DNA of 27,848 nt, taken from DASUFP01 sp036274495 (GTDB taxonomy: Bacteria; Bacteroidota; Bacteroidia; AKYH767-A; OLB10). The position numbers were made by a program, and so were the translations under genes. The notes beneath the pieces are model-generated. The model saw nothing but the letters and a program-made list of their open reading frames with translations, was not told where the DNA came from and searched no databases. Each line of letters begins with the position of its first letter. Position 1 is the first letter of the stretch. The stretch lies in the NCBI GenBank assembly GCA_036274495.1, contig DASUFP010000059.1:1-27848 (forward strand). Direction: 5' to 3'. Shown here in pieces: positions 7,318 to 14,550 of this stretch.

Positions 7318-7797
7318 TCAGTCGTCGTGTTCGCCTGAGTTGGATTCATTAATTGTTCTTGATATTTCGCTATGGCGGATTTTACCTCCGCTGTTTCCTG
7401 TGCGTGTCATGAGCAATAAAGTTACGGCTAAAACAGCAATTACCGCCCATACAAGGGCGAATGATACTTGTTTTTGTTTAAAAACCGGCAGTAACGTACC
7501 CAATGCCAGTGCCCCGGCCATCAGCATGGCATAATAGGCGATTTCGGCCTGCTCTTCATGGTCGTGAATGGCAGATTTGCTTACCCCGATGATATCTTCA
7601 ACAGCATCTTCGGCTTCCTCTCCGGTAAGGTATGCCGGAATAGTAACTGCTGCTACTGCGACTGTAAGCAATAATCCCGCAACGTCCATTACTGAATTCT
7701 TCCTGATGACTCCATACAATAACAACGGAAGAATGAAAAAGGGACCTAAAATCGGGACATGATTCAGCAGTAAGTGTATGTGTGCTCCATTAAACAT
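7318..7797 (-). CDS. DUF2231-like integral membrane protein
   Basis: The 159-aa protein has four hydrophobic segments (about 13-30, 38-57, 86-105 and 112-130). It begins with the histidine-rich HIHLLLNHVPILG pattern (H6, H8, H13) that I associate with DUF2231 membrane proteins. Between segments 2 and 3 lies an acidic and histidine-bearing loop, TGEEAED (58-64) and HDHEEQAE (78-85). The tail is hydrophilic. The function of the family is not established; the clustered His residues near the membrane suggest metal or heme binding, which is inference only. A TAGCTTTG box (7827-7820) 22 nt upstream could drive it and the following helical gene. Confidence 0.75.
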   Translation of the reverse strand: MFNGAHIHLLLNHVPILGPFFILPLLLYGVIRKNSVMDVAGLLLTVAVAAVTIPAYLTGEEAEDAVEDIIGVSKSAIHDHEEQAEIAYYAMLMAGALALGTLLPVFKQKQVSFALVWAVIAVLAVTLLLMTRTGNSGGKIRHSEISRTINESNSGEHDD

Positions 7798-7819
7798 TTA
7801 AAATTCCATTTATAAGAGG

Positions 7820-7827
7820 CAAAGCTA
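7820..7827 (-). promoter_or_regulatory. Candidate -7 box upstream of the DUF2231 gene
   Basis: TAGCTTTG on the minus strand is an exact TAnnTTTG match, 22 nt before the ATG at 7797. No good -33 TTTG is seen at 19-21 nt spacing. Confidence 0.3.
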
Positions 7828-7859
7828 TCGAACCAAATATGAATCCCGCATGATTTCAG

Positions 7860-8681
7860 TCATACCGAACTTCCAAAATAATTAATTTCCACCGAATCCA
7901 GAATTCTCTGGGCGGCTTCCGCCCCATTTTCATCTCCTTTCAGGTGCCTGACTGTTACCTCCCACTCTAACGATGTTTTAACATAAACAGCGCAGTAAAA
8001 AGACATCATATACCCTTCTTCATTAAAAGTGCCTTCTATGAGTAACCCTTGTAAGTCGCCGGACGAAACCGGCGCAGCATTGTAATTCACGTCCGAAACG
8101 CCCGGTTTGTTTACAATGCGATTTACGGCACGGTTGACAGCGGTCTCAAGATCGGTTGTAACTATATTATGATTCTGAGCTCTGAAGGTTCCCTCCAATC
8201 CCGACCCTGAATCGTAATGAAACGATTCTGTTTCGGTGCCGGCTTCAGCTTCTGACTCCTTTATTTCTTTCATTTTACCGGGGAGCATCACCGATAATCC
8301 AAAACGCCCGCAGGTATATCTTTTCCATTCCCCTTTTAAAATGGATGAGGGAGTGGTGCCTACCGTTTGGGAGAAAAAACTGAGCCTGTTCGAACGGTAT
8401 AAGTAGGCACCAACCAACACAACAATTAATACTACAGTTGTTATTGTTCCGGCAATACCCGCATTTTTTTCTCTGACTTTACCGCCCTCAGTCTCAGCCT
8501 GAATTTTCAAATGCTCAGCATCCAAGTATTCTTTATAAGCGTTGAATGATTTTCCGGGATGTTCCTTTTTCCACTCGTTAAATGTACCCCCGAGTTTCTT
8601 GCCACAGTTGTTGCAAAGTATCAGGTATTCGGAGCGAACCTCATTGGCAAAGCCACAATGGGTACATACAAGTTGGGCCAC
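7860..8681 (-). CDS. Zinc-ribbon, single-pass membrane protein of unknown function
   Basis: The 273-aa protein starts with a zinc ribbon (C6, C9, C23, C26 as CTHC and CNNC). A charged helical linker follows, then one membrane segment (about 76-95) and a C-terminal globular domain (about 117-270). The C-terminal part, starting KRYTCGRFGLSVMLPG, recalls small PsbP/DcrB-like lipid- or ligand-facing domains, but I cannot name it. By topology the zinc ribbon would be cytoplasmic and the domain periplasmic, since there is no N-terminal signal. The start is GTG, directly preceded by an in-frame TAA, so no earlier start is possible. A 5-bp hairpin (8687-8700) sits just upstream. It lies alone between two minus-strand genes. 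Confidence 0.75.
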   Translation of the reverse strand: MAQLVCTHCGFANEVRSEYLILCNNCGKKLGGTFNEWKKEHPGKSFNAYKEYLDAEHLKIQAETEGGKVREKNAGIAGTITTVVLIVVLVGAYLYRSNRLSFFSQTVGTTPSSILKGEWKRYTCGRFGLSVMLPGKMKEIKESEAEAGTETESFHYDSGSGLEGTFRAQNHNIVTTDLETAVNRAVNRIVNKPGVSDVNYNAAPVSSGDLQGLLIEGTFNEEGYMMSFYCAVYVKTSLEWEVTVRHLKGDENGAEAAQRILDSVEINYFGSSV

Positions 8682-8739
8682 TTATCGCAGGGTTTCCTGC
8701 AATAATAAGTATTCCCAAAATAAAAGGGACAGTAAGGAA

Positions 8740-9228
8740 TTAAAAAGTATAGCGAAACGACAAAGCAAACTCATCGGCCCACAAGCCGGTGTATTCAGCA
8801 ATGTTAAATGCAGGCTTCCAGTCGATACCCACATTAAACGGAATTTCGGTTATCTGGTATTCCAGTCCGATGATTCCATCTACACCTATTTCAAAATGGT
8901 CCCCATGGTTTTCATCGTCGTACCAGGGGTGGTGATGATTTCCGTTCCAGAAACCGGCATGGGCACCCGCACCGTAATACCAGTAGAGTTTGTCTACCTG
9001 AAAAGCCGGAGCATGTTTTTCATATAATCCGGTAAAGGTCCATCCGTGCCACCTGCTGGTGAGCATCAGCTCCAACATGGCATCATTTCCCAGGCTGTGT
9101 TTAAAGGTAATCCCCGAAGAGGTCCCAAGCCGCAATCCGATGGCATTTGTATAGCCCTGCGCCCGAAGGGATGTTGAAGTGATTAAACAACAAGCAGTTA
9201 AAAGTACGGCAGTAATCAGTCGTTTCAT
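8740..9228 (-). CDS. Secreted beta-rich protein, probable small outer-membrane or periplasmic protein
   Basis: The ATG at 9228 gives 162 aa with a signal peptide (cleavage after about residue 23, at LRAQ) and has AAGGA about 5 nt upstream. That supports it over the in-frame ATG 11 codons earlier. The mature part alternates hydrophobic and polar residues in strand-sized blocks and ends in an aromatic strand, FALSFRYTF, the usual C-terminal signature of an outer-membrane beta-barrel. A His/Asp/Trp-rich loop (NGNHHHPWYDDENHGDH, about 94-110) could bind metal. I recognise no specific family beyond small barrel proteins annotated as hypothetical in Bacteroidota. Confidence 0.75.
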   Translation of the reverse strand: MKRLITAVLLTACCLITSTSLRAQGYTNAIGLRLGTSSGITFKHSLGNDAMLELMLTSRWHGWTFTGLYEKHAPAFQVDKLYWYYGAGAHAGFWNGNHHHPWYDDENHGDHFEIGVDGIIGLEYQITEIPFNVGIDWKPAFNIAEYTGLWADEFALSFRYTF

Positions 9229-9303
9229 GTTCCTTAGAATGTTCTGAAAAAATAACTTCATCCTGATACAAATTATTGTAAATCAAGGCGAAATCTTACA
9301 AAG

Positions 9304-9319
9304 CAGGCCCAATGGCCTT
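9304..9319 (-). terminator. Weak hairpin downstream of tatA
   Basis: AGGCC/GGCCT (9305-9309 and 9314-9318) form a 5-bp stem with a 4-nt loop, 6 nt beyond the tatA stop. The T-rich tail on the minus strand is poor (GCTTTGT), so a terminator role is uncertain. Confidence 0.25.
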
Positions 9320-9324
9320 CATTT

Positions 9325-9525
9325 TCAATCTTTTTTGGCAGGCTCGTCCTTATCGTCCGACTTTCCGCTGGAGGCATCTTTAAATTCCTTTATGCCTTTG
9401 CCTAAGCCTTTGGCCAGTTCAGGAATACGCTTGCCGCCGAAAAAAAGAAGCAATACAACAATAATCAAAATGATTTCCGGAGCTCCGAGGCCGCCAAGAA
9501 ATCCCGCAATAATAAGAGGTAGCAT
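9325..9525 (-). CDS. tatA: Twin-arginine translocase subunit TatA/E
   Basis: The 66-aa protein has the classic TatA plan: a short N-terminal membrane helix (about 12-29), the FGGKRIPELAKGLGKG hinge and amphipathic helix (about 29-46), then a charged lysine- and aspartate-rich tail. TatA oligomers form the translocation element for folded Tat substrates such as ActB, encoded about 5 kb away. No tatC is seen in the window. It follows the EnvC-like gene by 41 nt, and a TATATTTG box (9550-9543) in that gap suggests its own promoter. Confidence 0.93.
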   Translation of the reverse strand: MLPLIIAGFLGGLGAPEIILIIVVLLLFFGGKRIPELAKGLGKGIKEFKDASSGKSDDKDEPAKKD

Positions 9526-9542
9526 GATTTGTGTTTAAAGTG

Positions 9543-9550
9543 CAAATATA
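9543..9550 (-). promoter_or_regulatory. Candidate -7 box of tatA
   Basis: TATATTTG on the minus strand is an exact TAnnTTTG match ending 17 nt before the tatA ATG. The -33 position would fall inside the end of the upstream gene and shows no TTTG. Confidence 0.35.
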
Positions 9551-9566
9551 CCAAAAAAGAGCATGA

Positions 9567-10796
9567 TCATCGTCCCGCCAGCCAGGAACCCGGGTCGAGT
9601 TTAGTTGTTCCTTTCCAGATCTCAAGATGGAGTTCCGATGTGTCGTCATCGGGATCGGTGAAAACCTTACCTATTTGTTCCCGCGTTTTCACTTTATCAC
9701 CTTTTTTCACATAAACGGCGGCGAGATTGGAATAAACACTGAGGTATTCCCCATGCCTTACAATTACGGCGCTGTTTGCTCCGGGAATATTTATTACGCC
9801 GGTTACCTCTCCGTCGAAAATGCTTCGCACCTGACTTCCTTTTACCGATCGTATATCGACACCGTTATTTTTTACCACTATGCCTTTCAGTTCAGGATGC
9901 GGGTGTTCTCCGAAATCGCTGCTGATAGTACCTTTTTCAACAGGCCAGGGAAGCTTACCCTTGTTGCCCGCAAAACTGTTTGAAAGTTTAAGTGCTTCGG
10001 GGGTAAGCGTAAATACATTTTCGGATGTTACATTTTTCTTTCCTGATGCGGCCGCTTTTCTTTTTGCGGCTTCAATTTCTTTACGTACGAGGTCCGACAA
10101 GGCCTTATCGAGTCGTTTTTTGGCGCGCTGCTTTTCAGCAAGCTGCTTTTTAAGTTTCACCTCCTGCTGCTGAAGCTGTGTCAGAACTTTCGATTGTTCC
10201 CGCCGTTCATCATCCAGTTGCTGGCGCTGCTTTTCTTCGCTGTTTCGCAATCCGGTTTTCTCGTTCTTTTTGACTTCCAGCTCGGCAACTTTCGAATCGA
10301 GCACTTTACGGGTACTGTCGATGAGCATTGCCTGCTTCCTGCGTTCTTCACTGTATTGCCGCAAATAGAGCATCCGTTTAAATGCCTGATTAAAATCGTC
10401 GGCGGCGAACAGAAAAACAAGTCGCTGGTAACTGTCGCGGTTGCGCTGAGCAAAGCGGATCATATTCGCATATTCATCCTTCAGCTGTTCGTTACGGCTC
10501 TTGAGAACACTTATTTCACCCGAAGTCTTATTTATTTCTCTCCCGAGTCCGTTTAATTCGGTATTAATAGTGTATATAAGATCCTGCCTGAGTTTTATTT
10601 TTTTCTTCAGCTTATCCAATTCCCCGGCAGTCCGGCGCTTTGAACTTGTAGTTGATTTTAACTGCCGGTTTGTTTCATCAATTTCGCGCTGCAGTTGTTT
10701 CTTTTTATTTTCAAGATCTTTTTTCGACTGCGCTCCACCGTGGTCCGCTGCCAAAATCAAACACAGAATCAATAACAGTCTAGTGAATATTTTCAT
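9567..10796 (-). CDS. EnvC-like murein hydrolase activator with degenerate LytM/M23 domain
   Basis: Using the ATG at 10796 gives 409 aa with a signal peptide (about 1-22), a long coiled coil (about 25-265) and a C-terminal LytM/M23 domain (about 290-405). The zinc-site positions of active M23 peptidases are replaced: Asn where the first His of HxxxD is expected (VKNNGVDI), Asn in YSNL instead of YxHL, and Glu in ELHLEI instead of HLH. It should therefore not hydrolyse peptidoglycan itself. The coiled coil plus inactive LytM domain matches EnvC-type activators of N-acetylmuramyl-L-alanine amidases, which act in the periplasm at cell division. The start overlaps the end of the DUF4292 gene by 17 nt; the in-frame ATG at 10826 would lengthen the overlap and spoil the signal peptide. 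Confidence 0.88.
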   Translation of the reverse strand: MKIFTRLLLILCLILAADHGGAQSKKDLENKKKQLQREIDETNRQLKSTTSSKRRTAGELDKLKKKIKLRQDLIYTINTELNGLGREINKTSGEISVLKSRNEQLKDEYANMIRFAQRNRDSYQRLVFLFAADDFNQAFKRMLYLRQYSEERRKQAMLIDSTRKVLDSKVAELEVKKNEKTGLRNSEEKQRQQLDDERREQSKVLTQLQQQEVKLKKQLAEKQRAKKRLDKALSDLVRKEIEAAKRKAAASGKKNVTSENVFTLTPEALKLSNSFAGNKGKLPWPVEKGTISSDFGEHPHPELKGIVVKNNGVDIRSVKGSQVRSIFDGEVTGVINIPGANSAVIVRHGEYLSVYSNLAAVYVKKGDKVKTREQIGKVFTDPDDDTSELHLEIWKGTTKLDPGSWLAGR

Positions 10797-11613
10797 AACT
10801 GCCCGGGATACTGAACGGGAATTCAAGATCTCCGTTCACATTTACTTTTTTGTATTCAATAATAATGTTAAGTTCTTTACCTGCTTTAACAACGGTATTT
10901 GATTTAAACGGAAATAATCCGCCATCCGTTTGCTGATGTTCCGAATAAGTCGCAAGCAGCGACTTCTGCAGCTTCTGGTCAAGAACACTGAGTTTATTAA
11001 TCCTGTAATTGCTGTCGTTTACCCACACATCCTGCACCACAGTTTTATTAGGATCTACATCTTCGAGTGAGCGTTTAAGTTTTCTTTTGGAGAGCGTGCT
11101 CAGGATATATTCTCCCTCCTCAATGTAAACAGAATTAAACTTGTTTTTCTTATACGCGAACAGATTCCCGGTTATTATCCCCTGAATTATTTCGAAATCG
11201 ATGTTGATGTTTAACAGTTTGTTAAAAAATTCGAAATCGGTAACTGAATACTTTTTGTTGATACGGTCGATAAATTTAACCGAATCAGGTGTTATCATTA
11301 CACGTGCCACTTCAATACCTAAAAGTGGTGTAATGGAAATCCAGATGATGCTGTCGACTTTCACCCGCATATTAATATTAAACGAGTTTGAATTATCTCC
11401 CTGCTTCGTGGTTACATCCGCTTTTGCAGAAAAAGTCCTTGCTCTGAATGCACTGCTGTCGATTCGTTGTTCAAGAAAAGGAGCCGATTCCACCAGAGCA
11501 CTTTTATCTTCACGGACTTTAGGTGTACTAACCTTATGCGTTGTATGACAACCGGCAAGGAGCCATACGCACAAAGCCGGCAAAAGGGTTTGAAGTATAA
11601 AACGGCGCGGCAA
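10780..11613 (-). CDS. DUF4292 lipoprotein
   Basis: The 277-aa protein has a lipoprotein signal with lipobox LAGC (C22), so it should be lipid-anchored. The rest is beta-rich, with repeated KV-I-IS-type strands resembling LolA/LolB or outer-lipoprotein carrier folds, and fits DUF4292 of Bacteroidota. The start is TTG: there is no ATG or GTG in frame before the signal sequence, and it lies 4 nt after the stop of the TPR gene. Its place between a TPR lipoprotein and an EnvC-like protein suggests an envelope role such as lipoprotein or lipid handling, which is inference. It overlaps the EnvC gene by 17 nt. Confidence 0.85.
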   Translation of the reverse strand: MPRRFILQTLLPALCVWLLAGCHTTHKVSTPKVREDKSALVESAPFLEQRIDSSAFRARTFSAKADVTTKQGDNSNSFNINMRVKVDSIIWISITPLLGIEVARVMITPDSVKFIDRINKKYSVTDFEFFNKLLNINIDFEIIQGIITGNLFAYKKNKFNSVYIEEGEYILSTLSKRKLKRSLEDVDPNKTVVQDVWVNDSNYRINKLSVLDQKLQKSLLATYSEHQQTDGGLFPFKSNTVVKAGKELNIIIEYKKVNVNGDLEFPFSIPGSYENIH

Positions 11614-11617
11614 GTTG

Positions 11618-13363
11618 TTATTCGTAAAGTTTCTGATCTTTTATTTTTTTATCAAGTAGTTCACTGCCTCCTCCTGCCATTTTGGCTTTATTCCAAAAAT
11701 CCACAGCCCCCGTTGTATCTTTCAGGCGATACAATACATCGCCCATGTGTTCGAGAATGGTTCCGCTGGAATCGCCTCCATGACTGAGTGCTTTTTGCAG
11801 CCAGGTACGGGCATCTTCGTATTTTTCCATTTTATACAAAATCCAGGCGTAGGTATCTTCAAAGGACGATTGCCCCGGACGTATTTCATTTGAGTGCCGG
11901 GACATTTTTTCGGCTTTGTCCAGCTGTTCACCCCGTTCCGACAAATAATAACTGTAATTGTTCAATACAAACGCGTCGTCGGGATAAATTTTAAGCGCCT
12001 TATCGTAGAAATTATCCGATTCAACATAGTCTTTCAATTCATTGTAGCAGTCGCCAAGTCCCGAATAAAACCTGAACATTAAATCATCATTATCGACAAC
12101 TATTTTACTGCCTGACATAAAACTTTTTACGGCACCGGCATAATCTTTTTTCTGGTTCAGTGCTATTCCGTTAAACAGGTAGACGATAGCCTGATCAGGG
12201 TAGAGGCTTAACGCTTCTTCCGAATATTTCAGCATCCCATCGTAATCGTTGATCTGCGATTGACAAATAAACAACTGCTGCCATACGGTAAAATTTTTCG
12301 GATCAATCTGAAGTGACGCTTCATAATTTTTAAGCGCTTCTTCAAATTTCATATTCATCGATAAGAAGTCGCCATATATGGCGAGCGCAATTGCATTAGA
12401 AGGGTGAGTTTCGGCAAGTATCTTTCCGAGTTCGGTTCCCTGAGCCAGCATTTCAGGATTACCATCTATCAGGGGAAGATAGGAAGAGATGATCCGGATT
12501 TTAACATCGGCATCCATTTGGGGACTTGCAAAGGCAAGTTTCAATTGTTCAAACGACTTTTCCTTTTGATTGGTTTTGCGGTAATATTCGGCAAGGGCCA
12601 GATACACCTGAGGGCTTTCGGGGTCGATTGCCTTCATGCGGTTAATGGTTTCCAACGCTTTATCAGGCATATCGTTGGCCTGATACAAATCGGTGAGCAT
12701 CGAATAGTATCGCAATTCCTGGGGATCGTCCTGAATGAGTTTTTCGATTTCAGCCGCGGCTTTCTCCACATTTCCCATCTTAAGGTACAGCCGTTGTTTT
12801 TCACGGATGAGTTCCTCCGTTACACCCGTCTGCTTTTCAATTTCATCGTACACTTTTATTGCATCCTGCGTTTTGCCGTTCATTAAAAGTGTACCGGCAT
12901 AACTAAAGCCGAAATCAATCCGGTCCGGGTAATCCTTATACAGGCTTCCGTATTCTTTTTCTGCCTCCGGAAGTTTACGCGTGTCAAGCAATAAATCGGC
13001 GTAAAAGGTGCGGTACCATGTATTTGAAGGATCGCCCATGGCTGCGCTTTGCGCGAAAAAAAGCGCTTCGCTGTATTTCTTTGCTCCCCGGTAAATTTGA
13101 GCAAGCTCATACATGGATGCAAAGTTGGTTCCGTCGATGCGGATACATTGCGCGAACTCATCTGCAGCTTTTTCATAATTACCCAGGATTTTATCCCTGT
13201 TGGCATTTACAAAAATGTATTGCAGGTTCAGCCGTTCTTCTTCGGTAAGGGGCTTTTTATTTTTAGCTGCCGGAGCCGGAGTGGTTGTGGTTTTTTTACC
13301 GGAGGAACAGGACGCCAGTAACAACACCGGAAACAGTAAATAAAGGAACAGTCGTTGGTTCAT
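11618..13363 (-). CDS. TPR-repeat lipoprotein
   Basis: The ATG at 13363 gives 581 aa and places a lipobox (LLASC, C19) correctly. The longer frame to 13408 would run into the upstream gene and put 15 residues before the signal. The body is a series of tetratricopeptide repeats (about 30-560; for example ANRDKILGNYEKAADEFAQC and PDDAFVLNNYSYYLSERGEQ). TPR lipoproteins of this kind act as periplasmic scaffolds; no enzymatic motif is seen. It lies 19 nt after the nucleotidyltransferase and 4 nt before the DUF4292 gene, in a tight four-gene operon that I recall as common in Bacteroidota. Confidence 0.88.
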   Translation of the reverse strand: MNQRLFLYLLFPVLLLASCSSGKKTTTTPAPAAKNKKPLTEEERLNLQYIFVNANRDKILGNYEKAADEFAQCIRIDGTNFASMYELAQIYRGAKKYSEALFFAQSAAMGDPSNTWYRTFYADLLLDTRKLPEAEKEYGSLYKDYPDRIDFGFSYAGTLLMNGKTQDAIKVYDEIEKQTGVTEELIREKQRLYLKMGNVEKAAAEIEKLIQDDPQELRYYSMLTDLYQANDMPDKALETINRMKAIDPESPQVYLALAEYYRKTNQKEKSFEQLKLAFASPQMDADVKIRIISSYLPLIDGNPEMLAQGTELGKILAETHPSNAIALAIYGDFLSMNMKFEEALKNYEASLQIDPKNFTVWQQLFICQSQINDYDGMLKYSEEALSLYPDQAIVYLFNGIALNQKKDYAGAVKSFMSGSKIVVDNDDLMFRFYSGLGDCYNELKDYVESDNFYDKALKIYPDDAFVLNNYSYYLSERGEQLDKAEKMSRHSNEIRPGQSSFEDTYAWILYKMEKYEDARTWLQKALSHGGDSSGTILEHMGDVLYRLKDTTGAVDFWNKAKMAGGGSELLDKKIKDQKLYE

Positions 13364-13382
13364 GTGTTGGCCCGGCCCGGTT

Positions 13383-14393
13383 TCAGAATTGTTCGGTAGT
13401 ATAGTCACCCATGCTGTATTCGTTCAGACTGCTTTCAAGCCTCACATGGTTCCCTATCATTGAATTGTTAACGGTACATCCGCTCAGATAAGTATTGGCC
13501 TGAACGATGGAATTTTTAATTATGCTGTCGGTTACTGTTGTACCGGCTCCCAGCGAAACGTGCGGACCAACAATGGAGTTGGAAATCTGAACACCTTCAC
13601 CGATAAAGCAGGGCTGAATAACAACGGAGTTGACAATAGCTTCCTTTTTAGCAAGCATAGCTGCTGCTCCGGGTTTTATTTCAAGCATGCGCTGATTGGT
13701 AAAAACAGTAGCATCCTTGTTGCCGCAGTCGAGCCATTCGGAGACTGTAGCGGCAGTGAGTTGCTTACCCTTGCTTTTCATATTTTCCAAAGCATTTGTC
13801 AGCTGGTATTCTCCTTTGTCACGAATATTATTATCGATCAGGTACTGCAACTCCTTTCTCAGGTTATCGCCGTCTTTGATATAGTAGATGCCGATAATTG
13901 CCAGATCGGAAACAAAGGTCTGGGGCTTTTCTACAAAGTCGGTAATAACTCCCTTGTCATTCAGCTTTACCACTCCGAACATTCGGGGATCTTCTATTTT
14001 GCTTACCCAAATAATCCCATCACTGTTAGCCGTGTCGGCGATCATTTCGGTTCTGAAAAGCGTATCTGCGAAAGCAATAACTACCTTACCCGTAAGAGCT
14101 TCGGCGGCACACAAAATTGCATGTGCGGTTCCAAGAGGCTCATCCTGATAATATATACTTCCTTTCGCTCCCTGCGACTCAGCAATAGCGATCAGATTTT
14201 TTTCTACTTCTTTTCCAAAATCCCCAATTACAAATGCGATTTCGTCAACTTTTTCGTGGCACACTTTGGTGATGTCTTCTACCAGGTGCTGCACAATTGG
14301 CTTACCGGCAACAGGTATCAGCGGCTTGGGAATAGTAAGGGTGTGCGGACGCATTCGTTTGCCCATGCCCGCCATTGGTACGATGATCTTCAT
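13383..14393 (-). CDS. Sugar-phosphate nucleotidyltransferase with left-handed beta-helix tail
   Basis: The 336-aa protein begins with the nucleotidyltransferase signature GMGKRMRPHT...PKPLIPVAGKP (about 9-32), which binds the NTP. It continues with a Rossmann-like core (FADTLF, WVSKIEDPRMFGVV, EKP) typical of RfbA/GlmU/GalU relatives. From about residue 240 a hexapeptide-repeat left-handed beta-helix follows (VVIQPCFIGEGVQISNSIVG and on), so the protein may be multimeric. The sugar and nucleotide cannot be fixed from the sequence; glucose- or glucosamine-1-phosphate with UTP or dTTP are the usual choices. It is the first gene of the envelope operon. A TACTTTTG box 41 nt upstream is a good promoter candidate. 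Confidence 0.9.
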   Translation of the reverse strand: MKIIVPMAGMGKRMRPHTLTIPKPLIPVAGKPIVQHLVEDITKVCHEKVDEIAFVIGDFGKEVEKNLIAIAESQGAKGSIYYQDEPLGTAHAILCAAEALTGKVVIAFADTLFRTEMIADTANSDGIIWVSKIEDPRMFGVVKLNDKGVITDFVEKPQTFVSDLAIIGIYYIKDGDNLRKELQYLIDNNIRDKGEYQLTNALENMKSKGKQLTAATVSEWLDCGNKDATVFTNQRMLEIKPGAAAMLAKKEAIVNSVVIQPCFIGEGVQISNSIVGPHVSLGAGTTVTDSIIKNSIVQANTYLSGCTVNNSMIGNHVRLESSLNEYSMGDYTTEQF

Positions 14394-14434
14394 TTACAAC
14401 AGATTGATTCCTATTCAGGGTTCACTTTCAGGCG

Positions 14435-14465
14435 CAAAAGTACGAAACGGAAGGCAATGGCCGAA
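14435..14465 (-). promoter_or_regulatory. Candidate promoter of the envelope operon
   Basis: On the minus strand TACTTTTG (14442-14435) matches TAnnTTTG exactly. TTCG (14465-14462), one base off the -33 TTTG, lies 19 nt upstream. The leader to the ATG at 14393 would be about 37 nt. Confidence 0.45.
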
Positions 14466-14495
14466 GCCGGACCTATAATTTTGAAAGATAGGCTG

Positions 14496-14518
14496 TTAGG
14501 GGGTGTTAGCAACCCTAA
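14496..14518 (-). terminator. Hairpin downstream of dut
   Basis: TTAGGG (14496-14501) and CCCTAA (14513-14518) form a perfect 6-bp stem with an 11-nt loop in the gap between dut and the nucleotidyltransferase gene. The minus-strand tail after it (CAGCCTATCTTTC) is only moderately T-rich. It is a possible terminator for dut, or a processed structure. Confidence 0.3.
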
Positions 14519-14550
14519 GGCAACTTCATCCTGCCCTCCTTCACCACCGG

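Noticed and set aside
8542..9027. 161-codon plus-strand frame across the zinc-ribbon gene start and the secreted protein gene
   Set aside because: It is antisense to two genes with clear features and shows no motif.
13364..13408. Longer start for the TPR lipoprotein
   Set aside because: It would overlap the nucleotidyltransferase gene and put 15 residues ahead of a perfect lipoprotein signal.
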